Below, one piece after another: positions 9,308 through 17,511 of a stretch of 64,000 nucleotides of DNA. Each line of letters begins with the position of its first letter. Positions within the stretch are counted from its first letter, which is position 1. The DNA comes from an uncultured Rubripirellula sp. GTDB taxonomy: Bacteria; Planctomycetota; Planctomycetia; Pirellulales; Pirellulaceae. A program made the position numbers and the translations under genes. The stretch is taken from assembly GCA_938045805.1 (NCBI GenBank), contig CALIBL010000019.1, forward strand, positions 17,995-81,994. The letters are read 5' to 3'. Under the pieces are notes generated by a model. It was not told where the DNA came from. It searched no databases and worked only from the letters and a program-made list of their open reading frames with translations.

Positions 9308-10771
9308 TCAATCTGTCGTTGTGAATGGCGATGCAGGTAGGCCCTCACGGTTGTACAGATTCACTCGCGGATTGGAGTCGTAGGCGAAGCGAACGTTCTT
9401 CGGGTTAGCGACCGCCTTGCTGCTGACCACGACCGTGTTCCCATCGATCTTAGCATCGGCCCAGTGCCAGTTTCCCTCGGCATCTTGAATCGAGAATTCG
9501 GTTAGCTCCGTATCGGCTAGTTCCTCAACGGGGCCCATGTAATGCTCTCCGCCTTTATCAGCAACCATGAGCCCACCTTTTCCAACGTGGGCAAAGGTGA
9601 TGCGAATTTTGTTTCCCTCGATTTTATGACTATCATAGAGTGGTCCAGTTGGGGCGACATCTTGAAGTCCGTAGTTTTTCACTAATGCAAGTTGCGCGAG
9701 TCGCTTTCCAACGTCTTGCTTATTCTTGGGGTGGATGTCTTTTTCTGCCCCGATGTCGATAATTACAGCCATTCCCGTATTGGCAACTCGCAGTGCGCGT
9801 CTTTGGCCTTCACGAACCGGACCCCATCCGCCACCTGCCGGTTGACCGGTGTGGCCTCGTCCAAAGTCTGCCAGTTGAACCCAGTAGAAGGAGAGAGCAT
9901 CGTTTTGAAAAACCGATCGCCAACCTTTGACGAGTGCTTCTTTTAGGTAGTTGTAACGAAGGCCATCACCGGCGTTGGATTCACCTTGGTACCAGATTGC
10001 ACCTTTGACGCTGTACGGAGCGAGTCCCGCGACCATGCCGTTGTAGATCTGTGTTGCACCACCCTTGTATTTCCCCGCGTCTAAGTCTTTCACATAGTCC
10101 GCAAGATTTGGAACCTGTTTGAATCCAATCGGTGGCGTGAAAGGTTCAATTCTTTGGCCACCCCAGTTTGCACCAATCAGACCGATTGGAATGTTTAGCT
10201 CTTCCTGAAGTTCTCTTCCAAAGAAGTAACCGACCGCGCTGAATCCGCCGATGGTTTCTGGACTGCAAATCTTCCACTCTGACTCCTGCGCATCCTCTTG
10301 CGGTTCATTCTGCTTAACATGTTTTGGCACATCAAAGAAACGAATCATCGGGTGATTCGCATTGGCGATTTCTTGCTGTGGATTTGCGGCCTGCGAGACT
10401 CTCCATTCCATGTTGGATTGACCGGAGCAAATCCAGACTTCGCCGATCATCACGTCTTTGAATTCAATTTTTTCTTCGCCACTATGCACCCAGAGTCCGT
10501 AGGGTTTACCGTCAGCTTGCTTTGACGCTAGTTCGGCGATCCATTTTCCGTTTTCATCCGCTTGAACTGCAAATGCAGTTGAGTTTTGACCGTTTGTCAG
10601 ACCAACCGTTACCGAAGTGCTAGGATCTGCCCAGCCCCAAACACGAATGGGTTGATTTTGCTGCAGAACCATATGATCGCTAAAGAGGTTTGAAACCCGT
10701 AGTTCGGCACTGAGTTGTTGATTGAGGAGTGCCGCAAAAACAATGCAGATTGGGAGATGTTTTTTGAACAT
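9308..10771 (-). CDS. Sialate O-acetylesterase-type (SGNH) hydrolase, secreted
   Basis: A 487-residue protein with an N-terminal signal peptide (about residues 1-21). It starts with a small beta-domain typical of this family (LFSDHMVLQQNQPIRVWGWA). The SASA/SGNH hydrolase follows, with the block I motif ICSGQSNMEW (nucleophile Ser119), GANWGGQRIEPF, and the KGAIWYQGESNAGDG block. The family removes O-acetyl groups from sialic acids or, in planctomycetes and Bacteroidetes, other acetylated glycans. It probably acts in the periplasm on algal or plant polysaccharide. The exact substrate cannot be read from sequence. It lies downstream of the ThiF-like gene but 270 bases away. Confidence 0.88.
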   Translation of the reverse strand: MFKKHLPICIVFAALLNQQLSAELRVSNLFSDHMVLQQNQPIRVWGWADPSTSVTVGLTNGQNSTAFAVQADENGKWIAELASKQADGKPYGLWVHSGEEKIEFKDVMIGEVWICSGQSNMEWRVSQAANPQQEIANANHPMIRFFDVPKHVKQNEPQEDAQESEWKICSPETIGGFSAVGYFFGRELQEELNIPIGLIGANWGGQRIEPFTPPIGFKQVPNLADYVKDLDAGKYKGGATQIYNGMVAGLAPYSVKGAIWYQGESNAGDGLRYNYLKEALVKGWRSVFQNDALSFYWVQLADFGRGHTGQPAGGGWGPVREGQRRALRVANTGMAVIIDIGAEKDIHPKNKQDVGKRLAQLALVKNYGLQDVAPTGPLYDSHKIEGNKIRITFAHVGKGGLMVADKGGEHYMGPVEELADTELTEFSIQDAEGNWHWADAKIDGNTVVVSSKAVANPKNVRFAYDSNPRVNLYNREGLPASPFTTTD

Positions 10772-11041
10772 GGAGTAAAAAAGTTAGTGTGTGGAGGTAA
10801 CTTGGAAGCAGCGAGAGAACAAGTGTCCTTCCCTGATCTGGTGCAACTGGGTGTACCTTGTTGGGTTGGTACAGCTAGGCGCGCCTGTTGAAGAGCAAAG
10901 CGTATCATGCACAGCCTAAAAATGCGAACTTTGAAAGCCACAACCACCTATCCATCAAGGATTACATCCATTGAGGATTCTGATTGCAGCTTCATGTGGT
11001 GTTATGAGCTAGAGGCTGCGCGAGTAAGATCTGGAGGCGGT

Positions 11042-11791
11042 TTAGAGACCACCGCATGTGGGGCAGTTGGATCTTCTAGCCACTTTCATGGTCTGGAAGG
11101 ACATGCGGCGAAAATCGATGTGGAGTAATCTGCCTGACATATTTTCACCGATGCCGGTGATCGTTTTGACTGCTTCGACCGCGCCCATGCAGGCGATCGT
11201 TCCAGAGACTGCTCCAAGAACTGGGAACTCTCGTTTCCAAGTGGGCGGTGCTTCCGGGAAGATGCATCGTAGGCAGGGACTTTGTCCCGGGGTAATCGTG
11301 GTCAGCTGAGCCTCCATGTCGTACATCGCACACTCAATGAGTGGTTTGTTTTGTTCAACGATTGCTTGGTTCATCGCAAACCGTTCTGTAAATAGTGGAG
11401 CACAGTCAACCACCACGTCACATTGTTCAATCAATGAAGGGGCGTTTTGATCATTCACATTTTCAGGAATCGTGATCAGATTGAGTCTTGGGTTGAGCTC
11501 AAGGAGACGTCTGCGAATCGATTCGATTCGAGGCTTTCCGATCCAGTCATGGGTCATTAGTAGCTGCCGGTTTAGATCGCTCGGCTTGACATTTCCCGCG
11601 TGAGCCAACACCAGCGTGCCCACCCCAGCTGCAGCAAGTTCATAAGCGACAACGCTTCCGACTCCGCCAACACGAGAAATCATCACCTTTGCATTTTTTA
11701 GCTTTTCTTGTCCAGCTTCCCCGAGATCAGGGAGCCACATTTGCCACTGGTAGATTGATCGTTCTTCGTCCGTCAGCGGTAGATTTGGCAT
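11042..11791 (-). CDS. ThiF/MoeB/HesA-family E1-like adenylyltransferase
   Basis: A 249-residue protein with the E1-type nucleotide-binding fold (GGVGSVVAYELAAAGVGTLV, then DLNRQLLMTHDWIGKPR with the conserved Asn-Arg-Gln), and two Cys pairs (CLRC and the C-terminal CPTCG) that would bind structural zinc. Enzymes of this family adenylate the C-terminal glycine of ubiquitin-like proteins such as ThiS or MoaD for sulfur transfer. No ThiS/MoaD-like protein lies next to it, so the partner is unknown. A role in molybdopterin synthesis is conceivable because a molybdopterin-dependent enzyme is encoded in this window, but this is only inference. It lies 87 bases downstream of the YhaN-like gene on the same strand. 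Confidence 0.85.
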   Translation of the reverse strand: MPNLPLTDEERSIYQWQMWLPDLGEAGQEKLKNAKVMISRVGGVGSVVAYELAAAGVGTLVLAHAGNVKPSDLNRQLLMTHDWIGKPRIESIRRRLLELNPRLNLITIPENVNDQNAPSLIEQCDVVVDCAPLFTERFAMNQAIVEQNKPLIECAMYDMEAQLTTITPGQSPCLRCIFPEAPPTWKREFPVLGAVSGTIACMGAVEAVKTITGIGENMSGRLLHIDFRRMSFQTMKVARRSNCPTCGGL

Positions 11792-11878
11792 TTGGATAAT
11801 GTTTGTCGATGCGAGGGAGAAAGGGGCAGGTAATGCGGCAAGCCGGTTCTAGTACCCTTTGTAGACTCTACCGAGGGT

Positions 11879-14710
11879 TCATGCTGCGTTGCGATGAGTT
11901 CGTGATTTGCACGTCTCAGTCCATTCAATGACCGTAGCAGCGGACGGAGGTTTCATGCCGCGAAATTTTCTTTTGCCTCGACCACTTCTCAGATAGTCAG
12001 CAAGTTTTTTTTGTATCGCGTTCGGTTGGATCGCCGCGACGCTCTCAATCGAATCGAATTCGCAGTGTGAGAGGAGTTTCGCCTGCTTTGCAGTCAGGTT
12101 GGGGATTTGGGATGCCAAGCGAATTTGGCTCTGCCAAAGTGCGATGTCTTTAGGATTAATTCTAGGTGAACCGAGTTCGTCGGCGATCAAGTTGGGGTCG
12201 ACGTTCATTAGGGATCCGAGATCCTGATAACCCACCTCCATTAGTCGCTTTGCCGTACGTTGGTCAATCAATGGGCATTGCTCAACTCTGGTTGTGAGGG
12301 AGATGGCATTGGATACCTCTGGTTGTTTGCCGGTGGCTTGACGGTCTAGGTTCATCGCGTCTTTGTCCAAGTGAACCATTTCGTAACGTTGAGCAATAAT
12401 ATTCAGCTGCGGGGGTGCGGAGAGAGGCTCGGAGGGAGATGGGGCTGAATCGCTAACATCGCTGTGTATCCCTGATTCATGTTCGCTCAGATGGGCAGCA
12501 GCTAGCCAAGTGAGCAATCGAGAGATTTCGCTGGCTGTTGCATGATCGAGGCATTCTTGACCCTTTCGAGTCAGCAGGAATTCCTCGGTGCGAAGCATGA
12601 GTTCTGCTGCAGGGCAAGACTGTAATTCCGCTGGACTGGAGATGCCTGCGCCGACTAGTAATGTTGCATCAAACCAGGTGATGGCCGGTGACGAACAAGC
12701 CAGTTCGCAAATGCTTCTGGCCTGCTGTATATCACTTTGCTCACTCGCCCGGTCGGTAAAAATTTCTGCGAGTTGTTCGTCGGTCGTATCAATCAGATTT
12801 TTGATCGTTGTGATGCCAAACTTGCTCAGAGATGCCGATAGGGTAGTCGCCAATAGCTTGACTTGATCCAAGTTGGTGCTGAGTTCAATCACGTTGTTTT
12901 TCGACGCGATCGGTGTTTGCTCCTCGATCACCTCGCGGGCAGCGGCTGGATGATGGGGCTCGTCTTCAGCTGACGCCTGAATGGTTCGCGGTGGCTCACC
13001 GGTCGTTTTGATGGGGTTTTTCTCTCGGATGGAATGTTGATTGATATCGGTGTCAACCGTTGAGGTCGCAAGATGCGATTTTGCACCTGCGTCTGAAAAG
13101 ATTGAAGCAACTTGAGAATCACCGGTAAGGACGATGATTTGCCCGTGGAGTCGAGAGTATTCAGCTAGCGTGTTCGCGACATGGCGGTGAACCGAGAGAT
13201 CCTGAGTGAGCGAGTTCTTTAGCTCAGGTATTCTTACAATTATGGGAGCAGAAGAGGTCTTATTTGAGAGTTGTTCAGCTACCGCTAATCGACAGGCAAG
13301 GCTCGCTACATGTCGCTCGAAGATCGTGAGTCTTGCTTCGGGTTGGCGATCGATGCAAACCGTCAGTGATTTCTCAGGTCGCCCGTTGTTGCGGTGTGTG
13401 CTGCTTGGTTGCAGGTGTAGTGTGCCTTCATTTTGATCGCTTAATTTTCTGTACCAGAAATTCGCTTTTTCGAGTAAGTCATTCAGAGGTTCCGATCGCT
13501 CTTCTGCGTCGATTTGCTCTTGGAGGTTCAAACGACGTTCTTCAAGCCAGTTGATTCGCTCAATGCATTGGATTTGACCGTTGATACGGCGTATCTCCGT
13601 TTGTAGCGAGCGGTGCTCAACGCTGTATTTCGATGACGGTGTATCTGTTTGGCGAAGCTTCGCAGTTGCTTGATCCAAACGGCGATTGATCTTCCTTATT
13701 TCGGTCTGGGCTTTTAAGCATTGACGATCCAAGCGGGTTAGGTCATGGATCGCACGATCTCGAATCACGCAAAGTTGTTGATAATCCTCTGCGATACCTA
13801 GCCTTGAGTGATTGGCCTCCAGTCCTCTCCTCTGAGGACGACAAGCTTGTAGATCCAATTCGATATCGGCGATGTGTTGTCGAGTTCTCTGCTGCTGCTC
13901 AACCAGAATGGTGTGTTCGTCGGTAAGCGTCTGCTTCTCTTTCAACAGTTCGCTTTCTCGAGACGAGGAGAGTGTTTTAAGGGGGGGCGCTGGTTGTTTA
14001 AGTCGTTTGCTGAGATGCGTTCGCCTCGCCAAGAGCGCTGGGAGATTGGTTTGGTGCCGAGAGAGTTCGGCCATTTCGGTTTCGATCTCCGAGATGCGAG
14101 CACGCAATAAGCAGCACTTGCCTCGGGAGATCGAATTCCCAGTTGCTTGGCTTTTGCTCGGTTGCGGTGCGAGATCGTCATCGCGAGTCAACTGCACTTC
14201 AGATGCCGAGAAACTCTCTGATGATTCAATCAAGCGGGTGTAGGACTCAAGCAATCGTGTGACCAAAGGAGCATCGGTTCCGCAGATCAAGGATTCCGCA
14301 TTCGACAGAAAGGTTTGCCATAACCGGGGGAGTGTTGGAACGTTCCTCTTTTTGTTGATCACTTTTGAGTCAATGATCGCATTTGGTGGAGGCGTCTTTT
14401 CTACGGACTTCTCATCGACCAAGTTCTGAAGTGTTGACCATCGCCGCGTGTGTGCGTGGTTACGGTCAAGATGCCTGACGATGCTCGAGTTGCCGATTTC
14501 AAACGTCACGCTGGCGGTGGAGCGGTCCTGGGAACCGGTCAATCGACCTTTTCCATGGAGAATATCGGATAGTGAGGCTTGGAATTCCGCACTGACATCA
14601 CGGTCATTGCCCAGTGTGGTTTGGATCACGTTCAGTGAGTCACTGAGAGACTCGATTTGTAGATTAACGAGATCGCCATCGGTGACGATGTGAATCTGTT
14701 TGATCCTCAT
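11879..14710 (-). CDS. YhaN/SbcC-like coiled-coil protein with degenerate ATPase motifs and DUF4332-like helical C-terminus
   Basis: A 943-residue protein. The N-terminus has the layout of SMC/RecN-type ATPases (MRIKQIHIVTDGDLVNLQIE, then SLNVIQ at about 25-30). Where a P-loop is expected (about 31-40) it reads TTLGNDRDVS, with no GxxGxGKS/T. Residues about 210-400 are charged coiled coil. A segment near ERHVASLACRLAVAEQLSNK resembles the signature helix, and IIVRIPEL takes the place of Walker B without its acidic pair. The last third holds two helix-hairpin-helix-like regions (about 610-730 and 790-930) that resemble DUF4332. Planctomycetes commonly carry such chains; function is unknown. 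It may bind DNA or act as a structural partner. ATPase loss is inferred from the missing motifs. Confidence 0.72.
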   Translation of the reverse strand: MRIKQIHIVTDGDLVNLQIESLSDSLNVIQTTLGNDRDVSAEFQASLSDILHGKGRLTGSQDRSTASVTFEIGNSSIVRHLDRNHAHTRRWSTLQNLVDEKSVEKTPPPNAIIDSKVINKKRNVPTLPRLWQTFLSNAESLICGTDAPLVTRLLESYTRLIESSESFSASEVQLTRDDDLAPQPSKSQATGNSISRGKCCLLRARISEIETEMAELSRHQTNLPALLARRTHLSKRLKQPAPPLKTLSSSRESELLKEKQTLTDEHTILVEQQQRTRQHIADIELDLQACRPQRRGLEANHSRLGIAEDYQQLCVIRDRAIHDLTRLDRQCLKAQTEIRKINRRLDQATAKLRQTDTPSSKYSVEHRSLQTEIRRINGQIQCIERINWLEERRLNLQEQIDAEERSEPLNDLLEKANFWYRKLSDQNEGTLHLQPSSTHRNNGRPEKSLTVCIDRQPEARLTIFERHVASLACRLAVAEQLSNKTSSAPIIVRIPELKNSLTQDLSVHRHVANTLAEYSRLHGQIIVLTGDSQVASIFSDAGAKSHLATSTVDTDINQHSIREKNPIKTTGEPPRTIQASAEDEPHHPAAAREVIEEQTPIASKNNVIELSTNLDQVKLLATTLSASLSKFGITTIKNLIDTTDEQLAEIFTDRASEQSDIQQARSICELACSSPAITWFDATLLVGAGISSPAELQSCPAAELMLRTEEFLLTRKGQECLDHATASEISRLLTWLAAAHLSEHESGIHSDVSDSAPSPSEPLSAPPQLNIIAQRYEMVHLDKDAMNLDRQATGKQPEVSNAISLTTRVEQCPLIDQRTAKRLMEVGYQDLGSLMNVDPNLIADELGSPRINPKDIALWQSQIRLASQIPNLTAKQAKLLSHCEFDSIESVAAIQPNAIQKKLADYLRSGRGKRKFRGMKPPSAATVIEWTETCKSRTHRNAA

Positions 14711-15135
14711 GGCCTGAATCCTTTCATGACCTCTTCGAGATGGATCTGAACTTACTTTTCGCTGATCAAGGAAGCGGCGGTTCGCTTAACGCCAAGTGAA
14801 GCCATCGCTTGAGGCTAAGGGGAATGCATCAGCGATGGTGTGGCGAAATGATCTGCTCGACGATACTGAACCTTAGGAGGGCGGCGAAGGTCAATCTGCT
14901 TCAATCAGAATTCAAAATCGTGATGCTCCGGCGAGAGGAAGTTGGGGCTGTTGTTTTGCAGAATAGTTTCACGGAGATTGATGTTTCACGCGGCGGCCTC
15001 CATGCTAACGCTTTGAAGTGACCTTGGCTGGTGTTTCTAATCTTTGGTACACGACCTAGGCGAGTGTGGCGTTGATGCTTTTCTCGCGCGGCTGTGGTCC
15101 GATGAATCCGGTGGGTAACCGAGCGAGGTTGTGCG
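14711..15135. other. Divergent intergenic region, no gene seen
   Basis: This 425-base region separates the minus-strand YhaN-like gene from the plus-strand HEAT lipoprotein gene and must hold both promoters. A 70-codon frame at 14809-15021 has no usable ribosome binding site and no family likeness. I could not assign promoter boxes. Confidence 0.5.
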
Positions 15136-15894
15136 TTGAATTGTCTCGAATCCAGAACGATCTTTCAAATAACGAAGCGTGCTGTGGTATCTCGTTGTAC
15201 GGTCACTGCGTTCGGGGTGTTGTTTGCTTTACAGTCGATCCTGATCACTGGCTGTCAAGATGGACCAATGTATGCCCTGAAGGTCGCCAACCCTTATTAT
15301 TCGTTGAAGGAGTGGCGTGAGGAAAAAGCCTACGGCACGACTGATTACGACAAATGGCAGGAGCTACTTGACGTTAGCCAATCCATTGGTTCGTTATCTG
15401 CCTCGGAACAGGATCGTTGGGTAGAGCAGTTTGCTGAAATTCTGGCGGACGACCAAAGTGCGGAGATGCGGCGTTTGGTGTTGGTTGCTGCCGGTCGCTT
15501 GGAGGGAACCGAATCTTTGGAGCTGATTGAAACGGGACTCAACGACGTTAGCACAAAGGTACGGATGGAAGCGTGTCGTTCACTGGGACTACGAGGCGAT
15601 GAGGAATCGTTGCAGTTGCTAGCGACCGCTTTCGGGACAGAAACCAATCAGGATGTTAAAAATGCAGCTGTCGTTGCTTTGGCCTCGTTCTCTGATCAAG
15701 TTGCGATCGATTCACTGCGGATAGCTCTTACCGATCGAAATCCAGCTACCAGATCGATTGCGGTGCAGTCCTTGAAGGCGTCGACGGGTAAAAACTACGG
15801 CGATCAGCCCAGCCAATGGATTGCCGCGCTCGATGGGCAGCCAGCGGAGGAAGAGCCCGTTCGTTTCGCAGATCGTCTGTGGGATCTTTTTTAG
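15136..15894 (+). CDS. HEAT-repeat lipoprotein
   Basis: A 252-residue protein with a lipoprotein signal (FGVLFALQSILITGC, Cys about residue 40) and three or more HEAT/PBS-lyase-type helical repeats (AEMRRLVLVAAGRLEGTESL, TKVRMEACRSLGLRGDEESL, QDVKNAAVVALASFSDQVAI, PATRSIAVQSLKAS). HEAT repeats form protein-binding solenoids. The start is a TTG at 15136, preceded by GAGCGAGG (15121-15128) at good spacing; a GTG at 15184 is an alternative. It likely sits in the periplasm, anchored to a membrane. No enzymatic motif is present and its partner is unknown. Confidence 0.82.
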   Translation: MNCLESRTIFQITKRAVVSRCTVTAFGVLFALQSILITGCQDGPMYALKVANPYYSLKEWREEKAYGTTDYDKWQELLDVSQSIGSLSASEQDRWVEQFAEILADDQSAEMRRLVLVAAGRLEGTESLELIETGLNDVSTKVRMEACRSLGLRGDEESLQLLATAFGTETNQDVKNAAVVALASFSDQVAIDSLRIALTDRNPATRSIAVQSLKASTGKNYGDQPSQWIAALDGQPAEEEPVRFADRLWDLF

Positions 15895-16192
15895 GAAGTC
15901 TGGCTTTCGTCTTCGATGTGCCCATCATTAGCCAGATTTGTGTTTTCTGTGCATTTTGCTTGTCGGAATCAGGCACCTGCGATGCCGGAACCCCCTTCCG
16001 TCGAAACCGTTCGTCGCTGAAAATGCCCGCGGGGCGGTTAAGTGCCGTTTAGGTTTGCCTGGTGGTCTCAGCCTTCAAGTCATTCGATGGATCCCGAGTG
16101 CCAAGCACATCACCTACCGCCGGATCGCAGCACAACCGGTTTAGCTGCTTATCAAAGCAGCATCTTGTTTGAACGAAGAATCGAAGAAAATA

Positions 16193-17413
16193 ATGAAATA
16201 CGTGATTGTGATTCCCGATGGGTGCGCGGATGAGCCACTTGAGCAGCTTGGTGGCAAGACGCCGCTGGAGGCCGCCGATTTACCCTCGATGGATCGCCTT
16301 GCCGAATTAGGAAAGGTTGGGCTGGCAAACAACACGCCCAGTCACCTACCGGCGGGTAGCGAGGTCGCGAATCTGTGCCTCTTAGGATATGACCCGGATC
16401 AATACTTTACCGGCCGTGCACCCCTTGAAGCAGCAGCCCAGGGTATCCAGCTAGGTGCCGATGATTGGGCGGTGCGTTGTAATCTGGTCAATATCGAAGA
16501 TCAGGTCATGAAGGATTTCACCGCTGACCACATCACGACCGAAGAAGCTTCGCAGTTGCTCGCCTCGGCGCAAAAGGAATTACTTGGTGAAGCAAGTCCC
16601 GATTGCCACTTTGAGTTTGTCACGGGCGTGAGTTATCGCAATCTATTGATTTACCGAGGGAGGCCCGATGCGAAGAGTGTCTTTTCGAGGGACACTAGGA
16701 GCTCTGCTCCACACGACTTAACGGATTTGCCCATTGGTGATGATTTTCCTCGGGGACCGGGTAGTGATTTTCTGGTTCGTTTGATGAGCGAGTCGGCAGA
16801 CCTTTTCGCGAACCATCCAGTGAATCTTGCGAGAGTGGCTGCAGGGAGACGTCCCGCAACGCACTTATGGCTTTGGGGATTAGGCGGGGCTCCGAATCTT
16901 CCTTCTTTCCAGAGTCGCTACGGCCTTAGCGGTACCATGATCACCGCCGTTGATCTTTTGCGAGGAATTGCTGCCTTGGTGGACTGGCCGCGAATCGAAG
17001 TGGAAGGTGCCACGGGTTACCTTGATACAAACTACGCTGCAAAGGGTCAGGCGGCTGTCGAAGCACTTGATCGGTACGATGTTGTCTGTGTTCACATCGA
17101 GGCACCGGATGAGGCTTCCCATGAGGGACGCCATGAGGCAAAGATCGAGTCTCTTGAGCAGATTGATCGGCATATTGTTGGTCCGCTCGCTGAGGCCTTG
17201 AAGCGTCACGGTGAGCACAGGATTTTAATCACCCCCGATCATCCGACTCCCTGCAGCACAAAGAAACATAGCCACGGGATGGTGCCTTTACTGATAGCTG
17301 GTTCGGGCATCGAAGCGGATGCTGAGACGACCTACAGTGAGGTATCGGCTGCCAAAACGGGTTGGTCCTACCCCAAAGGTTGGGACCTCATGGATGACTT
17401 CATTAAGAAATAA
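16193..17413 (+). CDS. Phosphoglycerate-mutase-like probable homoserine kinase (alkaline phosphatase superfamily)
   Basis: A 406-residue protein starting MKYVIVIPDGCADEPLEQLG, the form seen in archaeal-type cofactor-independent phosphoglycerate mutases (ApgM) and in the related group proposed, and supported genetically in Bacteroides, to act as homoserine kinase. Metal and catalytic elements are present: PDG at the N-terminus, the Ser of LPAGSEVANLCLLGYDP, HIEAPDEASHEGRHEAKI and the late TPDHPTPCSTKKHSHG. The aspartate kinase gene follows 98 bases downstream. That supports a role in threonine synthesis (homoserine to O-phosphohomoserine) rather than glycolysis. The upstream TTG at 16169 is a poor start; the ATG at 16193 has GAAGAAAA before it and matches family starts. 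Confidence 0.8.
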   Translation: MKYVIVIPDGCADEPLEQLGGKTPLEAADLPSMDRLAELGKVGLANNTPSHLPAGSEVANLCLLGYDPDQYFTGRAPLEAAAQGIQLGADDWAVRCNLVNIEDQVMKDFTADHITTEEASQLLASAQKELLGEASPDCHFEFVTGVSYRNLLIYRGRPDAKSVFSRDTRSSAPHDLTDLPIGDDFPRGPGSDFLVRLMSESADLFANHPVNLARVAAGRRPATHLWLWGLGGAPNLPSFQSRYGLSGTMITAVDLLRGIAALVDWPRIEVEGATGYLDTNYAAKGQAAVEALDRYDVVCVHIEAPDEASHEGRHEAKIESLEQIDRHIVGPLAEALKRHGEHRILITPDHPTPCSTKKHSHGMVPLLIAGSGIEADAETTYSEVSAAKTGWSYPKGWDLMDDFIKK

Positions 17414-17511
17414 CGCGTCGTTCTAGGGGTGATATTCCCCGTGAAGCTTTTTCAGTCAATCTTCAACCGTTGAATGCCTCAATAAAGTTTTTGATTTCTA
17501 AAGTATAAAAA

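Noticed and set aside
14809..15021. 70-codon frame in the gap before the HEAT lipoprotein gene
   Set aside because: No ribosome binding site, no recognisable pattern, and it lies in a divergent promoter region.
17426..17442. Small GGGG...CCCC hairpin after the homoserine-kinase-like gene
   Set aside because: Only four base pairs and no adjacent U-run; too weak to call a terminator.
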